A stretch of DNA of 64,000 nucleotides from positions 2,356,001-2,420,000 of the forward strand of contig OZ244832.1 of NCBI GenBank assembly GCA_965220485.1. Reading direction: 5' to 3'. The notes beneath the pieces were generated by a model, which worked only from the letters and a program-made list of their open reading frames with translations, searched no databases and was not told the origin of the DNA. This document shows positions 1-7,977 of this stretch, piece by piece. Source of the stretch: Aldehydirespirator sp965220485. GTDB taxonomy: Bacteria; Actinomycetota; Acidimicrobiia; Acidimicrobiales; Aldehydirespiratoraceae. The first letter of the stretch is position 1; every line of letters begins with the position of its first letter. The position numbers and the translations under genes are program-made.

Positions 1-26
1 ACGAGCGCAGGCTGCTGTCGGGGTGA
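1..26 (+). CDS. 3' end of an upstream gene, probably the DUF433-type antitoxin partner of the next gene (partial)
   Basis: Only the last seven codons are present, reading E-R-R-L-L-S-G and then TGA at 24-26. This TGA overlaps the GTG start of the following DUF5615 toxin-like gene (GTGA), the tight coupling expected of a toxin-antitoxin pair. DUF5615 proteins are commonly encoded directly after a DUF433 antitoxin, so that is the likely identity, but the visible residues are too few to show it. Confidence 0.4.
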
Positions 27-403
27 AGCTCCTCCTCGACGAGATGCACGCCCCGAGCGTCGCGGCCCTCCTGCGAGACCGGGGACACGACGCCGTCGCC
101 GTCAAGGAGCGCGCCGACCTCATCGGGCTGCCCGACGAGGATCTGCTCCGGGCCGCGATCGCCGATGGCAGAGCGGTCGTCAGCGAGGATGTGAAGGGCT
201 TCGCGGTGCTCCACCAGCGCCTCTCTGTCGCCGGGCGACGACACTCGGGGCTGGTCTTCACCCATCCTCGCCGGTTCCCTCGTTCCGCTCAGAATCATGT
301 GCGAGTGCTCGCTGATGCGCTTGCCGTCTTCCTCACAGACCACGGCCCCGTACTCGGCGATGTTGAGTCGTTCGTGTGGTGGCTCAAGCGACCTGACGCG
401 TAA
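23..403 (+). CDS. DUF5615 family PIN-like protein, probable toxin
   Basis: A 126-residue protein that opens with the DUF5615 signature K-L-L-L-D-E, followed by the motif R-G-H-D-A and, near residue 53, an SED/VKGF acidic motif. DUF5615 is a PIN-like fold family, normally of 110-130 residues, usually paired with a DUF433 antitoxin and presumed to cleave RNA. The GTG start at 23 overlaps the stop codon of the upstream gene by four bases, which supports both the start and a two-gene operon. Activity and target are inferred from the family; I see no truncation. Confidence 0.8.
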   Translation: MKLLLDEMHAPSVAALLRDRGHDAVAVKERADLIGLPDEDLLRAAIADGRAVVSEDVKGFAVLHQRLSVAGRRHSGLVFTHPRRFPRSAQNHVRVLADALAVFLTDHGPVLGDVESFVWWLKRPDA

Positions 404-440
404 GCCGGTGGGCCCGAACCTGGGCCTCTAGCGTGGTGGC

Positions 441-2018
441 GTGCCTTCGCGCATCGGTGTGCCGCTGGTCGGACTTGCACTGCTCGCCGCGGCCTGTTCG
501 GGCGGCGACACGAACGCAACCGCCTCGGCCCCGACCTCAACGCCCGTGCCCGAAGCGCCCGTGTCTGACACGCCCGCCCCCGAAGAGCCGGACGCTGACA
601 CGCCCGCTCCCGAAGAGCCGTTGGCTGACACGCCGGAGGTTGAAGCGCCGGCTCCTGAGACGCCCGACGTTGAGTCGGGTCAGGATCGTGCCCAGCTGGA
701 CCCTAGGGAAAGAGGGTTCCTGCGGAACTACCTCGGATACGAGTTCCCTCCCGCCCCCGATACGCCGACGGGCCCGATCGACCAGACCGCGGTCGACAAC
801 CTCGAGATCATCTGGGCCGGCCTTGAACTCGGCGGGTTCAGCGGCGCCGTGGTCGCCAGCCTCGCACAGTCGGGGGACGCAAGGCTGGCCTGGATAATCT
901 CCGACCTCCTCAGATTCTTCTACGTCGGCGACATCCGCGACGGGGCGATCTCGGCCTTCGAGAAGTTGACGGGCGTGAGAGTGGCCGACGACCCCGTGGC
1001 CGACCTGAGCCGGTGGCAGTCCGTCACCGATCACCTGATCGCATGGGATCTGCCCGCCTTCGACCGCTACCCCGAGTACAAGGCGCGGCTGTTCACCCTG
1101 GTCGAGCCGGGCTGGCAGCCGTTCTTCGACGACCCCGACGCCGACATCGACTGGCGTCTCTTGAGCTGGGGCGGGGTGCGAATCGACGACCGCGAGCTCG
1201 GTGACCCCAACGGGTGCCCGCGGGGCTGCATCCCGGCCCTGGATGACCCCGCGGTCACCGACGCCTCCGGAGGCTCGTGGTATCCCGACGACGGCATCGT
1301 GTTCGCGGTCGTCATCGGCGACGAGGCCCGGGCCTACCCGCGCCACATCATGGAAATCCATGAGATGGTGAACGACACGCTCGGGGGGCGCAGGATCGGC
1401 CTGCCGTACTGCACGCTGTGCGGCTCCGCCCAGGCCTATTTCACCGACGACGTTCCCGACGGCGTGACCACACCCGTCCTGCGGACATCGGGTCTGCTGT
1501 CGCGATCCAACAAGGTCATGTACGACCTCATCACCAAGTCCGTGTTCGACACGTTCACCGGGGAGGCGGTCTCGGGTCCACTCCGCGAGCAGGGGGTCGC
1601 GCTCAATCAGGCCACCGTGGTCACCACCACCTGGGGCGAGTGGAGGGCCGCCCACCCGGATACGACGATCATCGCCGAGGACGGCGGGATCGGCCGCCGG
1701 TACCGGCTCGACCCGCTGCGGGGCCGCGACGACGCCGGGCCCATCTTCCCGATCGGCGACCTCGACGGTCGCCTCGGCGTCCACGACCAGGTCTTCGGTG
1801 TGGTCCTCGACGACGGCACGCCCATCGCATTCCCCGTCGACGCCGCGGCCGCCGTTCTCGAAGGCGGCGGGACTGTGGAGCTCGGCGGCGTGACGCTGCG
1901 CCTAGACGGGGGCGGGGTGCGCGCCGCCGACGCCGCCGGCAATGAGATCGACGGTCATCAATCGTTCTGGTTCGCCTGGAGCCAGTTCATGCCGGACACG
2001 CTTCTGTGGGAGCCCTAG
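441..2018 (+). CDS. DUF3179 domain-containing lipoprotein
   Basis: A 525-residue exported protein. Residues 1-19 form a lipoprotein signal peptide ending in the lipobox LLAAAC, with the lipidated Cys at 19. Residues about 30-80 are a low-complexity Pro/Glu/Asp linker built on a repeated P-A-P-E-E-P-x-A-D-T unit. The folded part contains the hallmark DUF3179 motifs HEMVNDTLGG, a C-T-L-C-G cysteine pair, and SGLLSRSNKVMYDL. DUF3179 proteins are extracellular or periplasmic and have no agreed biochemical role; the CxxC-like pair suggests metal or redox function, which is inference. The start is a GTG 37 bp after the preceding gene. It appears monocistronic. Confidence 0.85.
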   Translation: MPSRIGVPLVGLALLAAACSGGDTNATASAPTSTPVPEAPVSDTPAPEEPDADTPAPEEPLADTPEVEAPAPETPDVESGQDRAQLDPRERGFLRNYLGYEFPPAPDTPTGPIDQTAVDNLEIIWAGLELGGFSGAVVASLAQSGDARLAWIISDLLRFFYVGDIRDGAISAFEKLTGVRVADDPVADLSRWQSVTDHLIAWDLPAFDRYPEYKARLFTLVEPGWQPFFDDPDADIDWRLLSWGGVRIDDRELGDPNGCPRGCIPALDDPAVTDASGGSWYPDDGIVFAVVIGDEARAYPRHIMEIHEMVNDTLGGRRIGLPYCTLCGSAQAYFTDDVPDGVTTPVLRTSGLLSRSNKVMYDLITKSVFDTFTGEAVSGPLREQGVALNQATVVTTTWGEWRAAHPDTTIIAEDGGIGRRYRLDPLRGRDDAGPIFPIGDLDGRLGVHDQVFGVVLDDGTPIAFPVDAAAAVLEGGGTVELGGVTLRLDGGGVRAADAAGNEIDGHQSFWFAWSQFMPDTLLWEP

Positions 2019-2095
2019 GCCGCGGCCTGATCCGGAGCCGACTACTACGGTGGGGCGGTTGTGCCGACGGACGACCGGCCGGGTCCAAGTCCTCC

Positions 2096-2581
2096 CTATT
2101 GGACGGACTCCGGCCTGCACCGGTGCTTCCGCAACTGTGCCTTGCGGCGCGAGTTGAAGGCCTTGCTGCGCAGTGTCGAGTAGACCGTCCACGGAGGCGG
2201 GTCGATCAGCTTGGTGTTCTTGAAGTCCTGTTGCAGTGCCCCATCGTTGGAAAAGAGCATCCGCGCCCCGCTGATCCGCGCTAGGGCGATGACATGGTGA
2301 TCGTTGGATCTGCAGGATCCAGGGCCACTTCTGGGGAGGCGCTTCAAGCTCGCTGCCAGACGATCTACGTGTAGGTCGTCAACACTCGTCAGCTTGCCCG
2401 CGAGATCCAATTGCTGGAGCCATTTAGCGGCTTTGGTTGACCCAAGCTCCTGTCTGAGCTTTCCTCCCACCACGAGTTGGCCGTTCGGACCTTCGATCCA
2501 TCGGCGGAAGCCCTGTCCCGCCGCCGAATTGCTACTGTCCCAAAGCTCGCCAACTACGTTGGCGTCCACGATTGCGCACAT
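2096..2581 (-). CDS. PIN-domain protein encoded behind an AAA ATPase
   Basis: A 161-residue protein with the layout of a PIN nuclease: an N-terminal V-D-A-N motif (Asp near residue 7), a Glu in the segment KLRQELGS, an Asp in SNDHHVIALA and a final acidic cluster SNDGALQQDF. These match the metal-binding acidic residues of the fold. The C-terminal 30 residues are Arg/Lys rich and may bind nucleic acid. It starts 4 bp after the stop of the upstream AAA ATPase, so the two are almost certainly co-translated. PIN proteins usually cut RNA; pairing with an OLD-like ATPase suggests a two-component defence or abortive module, which is inference. Confidence 0.7.
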   Translation of the reverse strand: MCAIVDANVVGELWDSSNSAAGQGFRRWIEGPNGQLVVGGKLRQELGSTKAAKWLQQLDLAGKLTSVDDLHVDRLAASLKRLPRSGPGSCRSNDHHVIALARISGARMLFSNDGALQQDFKNTKLIDPPPWTVYSTLRSKAFNSRRKAQLRKHRCRPESVQ

Positions 2582-2584
2582 GGC

Positions 2585-3976
2585 TCACAGATCAATGGAG
2601 CGCTGCAGTTCCTTCAGGAAGAACTGTCGGTAGCCGGGGGGAACATCGAGCAGGTTGCCTCGTTCGTCCACGCACAGGTTGTGGATCGTCACGTCGAGTC
2701 CACTTCGCTCGAAGTACAGGATCGAGACGTCCTTCGGTTTCAGGTCGCCAACCCCGTCTCGGACCGATATGCGGACGCGGTCAATGATGAAGTCGCTATG
2801 GGTCTCGACGATCAGCCGGCGGTCGCGCCTCCCATCGACAGCGGCCTCGCACATCAGGGTGCCCAAGGCCGCCTCGGCGCTGGGATGCAGATGCACCTCG
2901 GGCTGCTGAACCAGGATCGCCCGAGGGCTGTCGTCGCGCAACAACTCGGTAGCAAGCGGCAGCATCTGGCTCACGCCGTAGCCCATGTCTGCGAGGTTGT
3001 GGAGCGGACCCTTGCGCCTCTTGTCGAACTTGCGGACCTGAATCTGGAACGGGTGGGAGGCGGTCCTCCCCAGCCGACGCACCTTGATCTCGTCGAAGAG
3101 ACCCGCAGCGCTCCCGAACTCTTCGAGCCGGTACTTGAGCTGCTTCCAAGCGTCGGGCTCGTGAAGCGACAGCCACGCCAGGTACGTCGGCACGTAGTCG
3201 CCCTCGGCATCAGGCGCTACTCGGGCGGGATCGTAGGTTCGCCGTGGCCGCGATCGTGTGGGCGCGCTCGCGAAGGGCCTTGCCCGGGCAGGGCGACGGG
3301 ACTGGCGCATGCGACCTCCTGAGAAGCGGCCGATCCGCTGCTGGATCTCCTCGGCGATCTCTGTCGTGAACTCCGGGGCGCCTGGAAGGGGCTCGATGGG
3401 CGGCGCCGCCGGACGGTTCTCGACGGTGACCCGACGAAGCTGCCACAGCGCCGAGTCCAGCGGCGGCAGAACGTCGGTGGCGTAGGCGGCGAAGGCGCGC
3501 GGGCCGTCAGGCGCCTCGCGTCTCCACTCGCCCTGCGGTGAACCACAGCGGATTCCACCGAAGCCCGCCTGGCTGAGGTCCTGCTCCAGCCAGTATCCGT
3601 CATGTGAGACGCGCCGCCGGACGGGTGCCGGGGCCGCGTGTTGCGGTCCGAACTCAACCTCCGCCCGGTAGGGCTTCGAACGGGTTCCGCTTCGGGGCGT
3701 CGAAGGACGAACTTCGAAACCAGCAGCGAAGCTCTCGGCGCGCGCTCCACGGCCGCCGGTGTCGTGGAGGATCTCGTCGAAGCTGCCCAGATCGTAGGGC
3801 TCCTCCTTGAAGTTGGGCACGCGGTCGGCGTAGACGGCATCCCACAAGGCGCGGATCATCGCCATCAGCGAGCTCTTGCCGGTGCTGTTCTCACCCACGA
3901 GGAGGGTGATCGGCGCCAGGCGCGCCGTCTGCTCCCCGCCGAAGCACCGGTAGCTGCTCACGGTGATGCTGTCCAT
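2585..3976 (-). CDS. AAA family ATPase (AAA_15/AAA_21, OLD-like ATPase domain)
   Basis: A 463-residue ABC-type ATPase of the SMC/OLD superfamily. Walker A is GENSTGKSS near residue 30, followed by a long insertion typical of AAA_15/AAA_21 proteins, a signature-like element MGYGVSQMLPL, Walker B ILVQQPEVHLHP and an H-loop in VETHSDFIIDR. I chose the ATG at 3976 over longer in-frame starts because the fold begins at once (MDSITVSSYRCF) and a GGAAGG-type ribosome binding site precedes it. It lies in an apparent operon with the downstream PIN gene. Such ATPases gate partner nucleases in several phage-defence systems. The specific system is not one I can name. Confidence 0.8.
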   Translation of the reverse strand: MDSITVSSYRCFGGEQTARLAPITLLVGENSTGKSSLMAMIRALWDAVYADRVPNFKEEPYDLGSFDEILHDTGGRGARAESFAAGFEVRPSTPRSGTRSKPYRAEVEFGPQHAAPAPVRRRVSHDGYWLEQDLSQAGFGGIRCGSPQGEWRREAPDGPRAFAAYATDVLPPLDSALWQLRRVTVENRPAAPPIEPLPGAPEFTTEIAEEIQQRIGRFSGGRMRQSRRPARARPFASAPTRSRPRRTYDPARVAPDAEGDYVPTYLAWLSLHEPDAWKQLKYRLEEFGSAAGLFDEIKVRRLGRTASHPFQIQVRKFDKRRKGPLHNLADMGYGVSQMLPLATELLRDDSPRAILVQQPEVHLHPSAEAALGTLMCEAAVDGRRDRRLIVETHSDFIIDRVRISVRDGVGDLKPKDVSILYFERSGLDVTIHNLCVDERGNLLDVPPGYRQFFLKELQRSIDL

Positions 3977-4118
3977 CGCCTCGCCTTCCAGGATGCCTGC
4001 ACCCCCCGCTGTCAGCCTACGCGGCGGTAGGGCGCGCTGCCGCGCCACCACGGCCACGGGGCGGGCCGCGCTCTCACACGTGGCGCGACCTAACCTCTAT
4101 GCTGACGTGCCGCGGCCG

Positions 4119-4667
4119 CTACGGCTGCTTGCCGAGGAGGGCCTGGTAGGCGTCGAGCGTCTCGGAGTTGAAGCACACGAAGCGCACGGCGCGCACTCTT
4201 GTCGGGGTCGTCCGGACCGTGCCGACCGCGATGGCTGCCGCGGGCTGGACGGGATAGCCGTAGACCCCGGTGGAGATGGCGGGGAACGCCACGGACTCGG
4301 CGCCTACTTCGTCGGCACGGGCCAGCGACGCGCGGTAGCAGGAGGCCAGCAGGTCGGGCTCGCTCTGGCTGCCGCCGTGCCAGACCGGCCCGACGGTGTG
4401 GATCACCCAGCGGGCCGCCAGCCGGAATCCGGGCGTGGTCTTGGCGTCGCCGGTCTCGCAGCCGCCCAATCCCCGGCAGAACTCGAGCAGCTCGGGGCCG
4501 GCAGCCCGGTGGATGGCCCCATCCACGCCGCCGCCGCCCAGCAGCGACGAGTTCGCCGCGTTGACGATCGCGCCCACCCGCTCGGCCGTGATGTCACCGA
4601 GCAATGCCTCCAGCCGCGGTCCACCAGGATCCGCCTCCGCGGGCTGTGGCTGGTCGGATCCGTTCAT
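4119..4667 (-). CDS. Macro-domain protein, probable O-acetyl-ADP-ribose deacetylase
   Basis: A 182-residue stand-alone macro domain. The ADP-ribose binding signatures are clear: GDITAERVGAIVNAANSSLLGGGGVDGAIHRAAG near the N-terminus (positions 27-60) and the C-terminal loop AFPAISTGVYGYP. Members of the YmdB/MacroD-like group remove acetyl or ADP-ribose groups from O-acetyl-ADP-ribose or proteins. The start may instead be the ATG nine bases upstream (4676). It is transcribed divergently from thpR with only about 40 bp between the starts, so they share a promoter region. Confidence 0.85.
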   Translation of the reverse strand: MNGSDQPQPAEADPGGPRLEALLGDITAERVGAIVNAANSSLLGGGGVDGAIHRAAGPELLEFCRGLGGCETGDAKTTPGFRLAARWVIHTVGPVWHGGSQSEPDLLASCYRASLARADEVGAESVAFPAISTGVYGYPVQPAAAIAVGTVRTTPTRVRAVRFVCFNSETLDAYQALLGKQP

Positions 4668-4707
4668 GGCCGCCATTATGGGCCTGCCCAGCGCGTACTG
4701 TTGGGGC

Positions 4708-5205
4708 GTGCCGCGGTTGTTCGTCGCGTTGTGGCCGCCAGACGATGTGGTCCGGGAGCTCGCCTCGGTGCCCCGGCCCGCCGTGGACGGGCTGCGCTGG
4801 ACCAAACCGGAGCGACTCCATGTCACGCTGCGGTTCTTGGGCGAGTGCGATGAGGCCGAGGCCGCCGCGGCGCTGCGGCGAGTGAGCTTCGCGCCGACGC
4901 TGGTGACCCTGGGGCCGACCATGCAGCGTCTGGGACGCAGCGTGGTGATGATCCCAGCCCGCGGCGTGAATGACCTGGCCGCGGCGGTCACAGAGGCGAC
5001 CAGCCACCTCGGGCAGCCGCCCCCGAAGCGCCGCTTCACCGGCCACATGACCGTTGCCCGCTTCAAGCGCGACCCGTCCCCCGGCCAATGGCCGCCCGAG
5101 AACCTGCCGACGCTCGACGTCTCGTTCACCACGTCGGAGATGGCTTTGGTCCGGGTCGAACCCTCAGGCGCCTACGTGACCGTGGAGCACTTCGCCCCGC
5201 GCTGA
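4708..5205 (+). CDS. thpR: RNA 2',3'-cyclic phosphodiesterase (2'-5' RNA ligase family)
   Basis: A 165-residue protein of the LigT/ThpR 2H phosphoesterase family. Two HxT motifs define the active site: HVTLRFLG at about residues 36-43 and H-M-T-V-A-R near residue 114. The N-terminus R-L-F-V-A-L-W-P-P-D is typical. The length matches the family norm of 170-190. The GTG start at 4708 follows the upstream sequence GTACTGTTGGGGC. The first 60 bp and its leader recur at 13215-13294 in a scarred duplicate. It faces vapC convergently with 27 bp between stop codons. Confidence 0.88.
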   Translation: MPRLFVALWPPDDVVRELASVPRPAVDGLRWTKPERLHVTLRFLGECDEAEAAAALRRVSFAPTLVTLGPTMQRLGRSVVMIPARGVNDLAAAVTEATSHLGQPPPKRRFTGHMTVARFKRDPSPGQWPPENLPTLDVSFTTSEMALVRVEPSGAYVTVEHFAPR

Positions 5206-5232
5206 CGACGGCAGCGACTCGGCCCGTCCAAG

Positions 5233-5643
5233 TCAGGGTCGCACCTCGACGAAACCCGCCGCGGCGAAGTCGTTGTCGAACGCCAGGGCCTCCCGCAGCC
5301 GGCGAGCCCGCATCACCTCGAAACTCGCGGCGTCAACCAACGAGTACTTCCGCTCGTCGTGGCGCCGCAGCCAGCGCCACGCCCTCGACTCCTCGTCAGC
5401 GGTGACGGCGTGCACAATCAGCTTGCCGGCCGACACGAAGTCCTGCACCTCGTCGAGGAAGCCGACCGCGGTGCGGTGGCCGTCTCTGGAGCGCAGGAAA
5501 GTCCATGTCTCGCCCACCACCAGATTCGTCGTGAGAAGCCGCTCGCTATCGCCGACACGCGCCGCCGTGCTCAGCGCGGCGACATGGCGGGCGTCCTGTG
5601 GCAAAGACCAGGCCACCCACCAACTGGTGTCGACGAACTTCAC
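5233..5643 (-). CDS. vapC: VapC-type PIN toxin
   Basis: A 136-residue PIN-domain ribonuclease. It begins K-F-V-D-T-S-W-W with the first catalytic Asp, has the conserved Glu in NLVVGETW, a third acidic residue in SLVDAASFEV and the last in AFDNDFAAAGF, so all four metal ligands are present. Length fits VapC (125-140). Its start overlaps the vapB stop codon by four bases (ATGA), giving a vapB-vapC operon. VapC toxins cleave tRNA or rRNA and are silenced by VapB. A second, damaged copy is found at 13.2-13.6 kb. Confidence 0.9.
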   Translation of the reverse strand: MKFVDTSWWVAWSLPQDARHVAALSTAARVGDSERLLTTNLVVGETWTFLRSRDGHRTAVGFLDEVQDFVSAGKLIVHAVTADEESRAWRWLRRHDERKYSLVDAASFEVMRARRLREALAFDNDFAAAGFVEVRP

Positions 5644-5885
5644 AAGCCGTAGACGACCTCGTCAATCTCGCCGGGCTCGACGCTGATTCCCTTGCTGCCG
5701 AAGCCCGCCCGCTCCACCCACATGTTCTTGCCCGGCTCAGACCTATCAGCGGGCAGGACTGCCGCCAGTCCCCGCCGGATCAGCTCCGACTTGGAGATCC
5801 CCAGCCGCCGCGCCTCCGCAGCCGCCTCGGCATCGAGCTCCTCGGGCATGGTGATAGTCACAGCCTTCATACGCGGATCATACAT
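5640..5885 (-). CDS. vapB: VapB-type ribbon-helix-helix antitoxin
   Basis: An 81-residue antitoxin. Residues 6-40 form a ribbon-helix-helix DNA-binding unit (K-A-V-T-I-T-M-P-E-E strand, then LGISKSELIRRGL), and the C-terminal tail ending in EPGEIDEVVYGL is the likely toxin-binding part. It lies upstream of vapC with a four-base overlap. Translation may start at 5885 or at the internal ATG five codons later, just before KAVTI. The AT-rich leader just upstream is likely the autoregulated promoter; about 40 bp of it is conserved in the second copy. The paralogue at 13617-13862 differs at roughly one fifth of residues. Confidence 0.88.
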   Translation of the reverse strand: MYDPRMKAVTITMPEELDAEAAAEARRLGISKSELIRRGLAAVLPADRSEPGKNMWVERAGFGSKGISVEPGEIDEVVYGL

Positions 5886-5948
5886 AGAAGCTGTTACATG
5901 TGCTACATATTCATCCGGGTGACAATACCGCAGTCACCGGGCATGACC

Positions 5949-7742
5949 TCACCCGTCTCTCGCACGCCGCTCCGGCAAGCTGTCGAGCCCCGACATGATG
6001 CCCTCGCCTGAGTAGGTGATCGTCAGCGTCTCGGTGGCCCGGGTCACGCCCACGTACAAGAGTCTGCGTTGATCCTCTGCGGTCGACTCGCCGCCAGTCC
6101 CGTGCACCGAGATGTGATTGGCGCCACCGACGATCACATGGCTGAACTCCAGTCCCTTCAGCAGCCTCAGAGTGGCAACCCGGACCTCGCCCCGCACGTC
6201 GAAGATCCGGTCGCGGTCTTGCCGGCGGCTGGTATCGAAAGCGTCGGGCACCAGGCGCATCACGTCGTGGCGGAGGTCCTCGGTGCCGAGCAGGACCACG
6301 ATCTCATCGGGCCGGGCGCCGCCGCGGCGGAGTTCCTCGACCCGCTCGGCGATGGCCTCGGACTCGCGGCGAAGATCGGCGCACGCCAGGCAGACTGGTG
6401 GCAGTCCGATGCGCACCGCCTTGTCCGGCTTCACCAGCACATCAAGATCGTCCGGATTGCGACTGCTCGAAGCGTCTCGACCAATGCCTGCCAGCAGCTG
6501 TTGCCCCAGGTCAAGCACTTCGCGGGTGTTGCGGTAGTTGACGTCCAGAATGGTGGTGCGCCCCCGCGCCGTCAGGCCCGGCGGATTCCAGGCCATCCGG
6601 CGCCGGTAGATCATCTGGGCGCCGTCGAGGGCCATCACGAAGTGATCGCGACCCGGCTTCAGCATCGCCCAGGCCAAGTCAAGGCCGGCCTGGTCGAGGT
6701 CTTGGGCCTCGTCTACGAGGACCAGGTCGAACAACTTGGACTCGTCGATGTCGGAGACGGCCTCTAAGGCGTCCCGGCGACGGCGATCGAAGTCGGGCCT
6801 TCCTTCGTTGTGGGACTCGCGGCCCGCCGCGTTGAGCACCTTCAACGCCAGCGCATCCAACGTGTGGACCCGGACGTTGCCGTGACCGGCAACGTGGTGC
6901 GCCAAGGCCAGCGACAGAGCCTTGTTGAAGCAGACCAGCAGGATGCGCCAGTGCGGGAAGTGGCCCGCCATGTGCCGGGCCCGGCAGGTGAGCACCAAGG
7001 TCTTGCCGCTGCCGGCCACGCCCCTGATGAGGCGATACCCGGGACCGAGACTGCTGGCCAGTCGCTCCTGCTTGCGGTCCAGGGTACGCAGGATCTCCTC
7101 GTCGTCCTGGTGGGCGGGCGGGGCGAACAGCTGGCCTTGAGTTCCACGAATCACGATCTCCGGTTTGACCGCGGCACGCGCCGCGGACTGCTGCGCCTGT
7201 CGCAAGGGGCGCCTGCGACCGCCCATCATCCGGTGCAGGGCAGGCCGAAGCGCATCGCTTGCGAAGTCCTCGGCACTCAGGACCAGCCGATCGGAGGGCA
7301 GGTTGTCCAAGTCATCCCTCGATGCCTCAGGAAAGGCCCAGACGCCCACCACCGGCAGGCTCCGCACTGAGCGAGCGTCGAGATGGCGGCGCAGGTTCGA
7401 TATCCGCTCGGCCGTCAAGGCTCGCACGCGCCGCTGATCGACGACGCTCCGGGGCTTTCGCATCCCGGAGGCGGGGACACGCGGCACCTCCAGGACAGCT
7501 ATCCCGGCTGCGGGGTCGAGCACCACCAGGTAGGGCTCACCAGCGTCCCCGATGTCATCGAGACCCTCGAATCGCGGCTGCTCAAACTCCTTCCGCAGAG
7601 CCCTGCGCTCGCCCTCGCCGGTCCGCTCCAACCACACCGTCACCTCGTCGGGCAGGAACTCGCGCAGGCACTTGGCCACGGTCTGCAGACAAGCCGGCAC
7701 ATCGTTGCGGCTCGGTATGTTCGCAGGCTGCAGGAAGGCCAC
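5949..7742 (-). CDS. UvrD/Rep-like superfamily I DNA helicase
   Basis: A 597-residue ATP-dependent helicase. Walker A is GVAGSGKT near residue 242, motif II is VLVDEAQDLD near residue 345, motif III/IV regions include MALDGAQMIYRR and LDVNYRNTREVL, and the C-terminal RecA lobe ends with RRLLYVGVTRATE. The N-terminal 230 residues precede the motor and resemble the nuclease-related (NERD-like) leader often seen in this group, though I see no clear catalytic set. It lacks the UvrD/PcrA length (700+), so it is a compact accessory helicase rather than UvrD itself. The start is a GTG. It is a single gene bordered by an interspersed element. Confidence 0.8.
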   Translation of the reverse strand: MAFLQPANIPSRNDVPACLQTVAKCLREFLPDEVTVWLERTGEGERRALRKEFEQPRFEGLDDIGDAGEPYLVVLDPAAGIAVLEVPRVPASGMRKPRSVVDQRRVRALTAERISNLRRHLDARSVRSLPVVGVWAFPEASRDDLDNLPSDRLVLSAEDFASDALRPALHRMMGGRRRPLRQAQQSAARAAVKPEIVIRGTQGQLFAPPAHQDDEEILRTLDRKQERLASSLGPGYRLIRGVAGSGKTLVLTCRARHMAGHFPHWRILLVCFNKALSLALAHHVAGHGNVRVHTLDALALKVLNAAGRESHNEGRPDFDRRRRDALEAVSDIDESKLFDLVLVDEAQDLDQAGLDLAWAMLKPGRDHFVMALDGAQMIYRRRMAWNPPGLTARGRTTILDVNYRNTREVLDLGQQLLAGIGRDASSSRNPDDLDVLVKPDKAVRIGLPPVCLACADLRRESEAIAERVEELRRGGARPDEIVVLLGTEDLRHDVMRLVPDAFDTSRRQDRDRIFDVRGEVRVATLRLLKGLEFSHVIVGGANHISVHGTGGESTAEDQRRLLYVGVTRATETLTITYSGEGIMSGLDSLPERRARDG

Positions 7743-7835
7743 TGAACGGTGGATTCTATACGCCCGCGGAGGGACGAGTCATTGCTGGCAGCCGACGAAG
7801 GTTCAATGCCGAAGCTGGCCCTTGGCTCGTGTCTG

Positions 7836-7977
7836 CTAAGAGCGAGCGCGGGTAGATACAAGTCGGTCGCGCCGCAATGGTGCCATTCCCGCTCTTGTTC
7901 GCTGCGCTCACGGGCCGCTCGGGCCACGGCCGCGCCCGTATGGGTGGGATTCCTGCGTCTATCCGCTCGGCCTCTAA
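7836..7977 (-). repeat. Interspersed intergenic element, copy A
   Basis: About 142 bp, inverted relative to the other copies. On the minus strand it starts TTAGAGGCCGAGCGGATAG, continues into the shared core GGCCGTGGCCCGAGCGGCC followed by GTGAGCGCAGCGAACAAGAG, and ends near CGCTCGCTCTTAGC. The two outer ends are imperfect inverted repeats. The TAG stop codon of the DnaQ-DinG-RecQ gene (7974-7976) lies inside the element's left end. It fills most of the 231 bp gap between this gene and the helicase gene. Confidence 0.75.
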
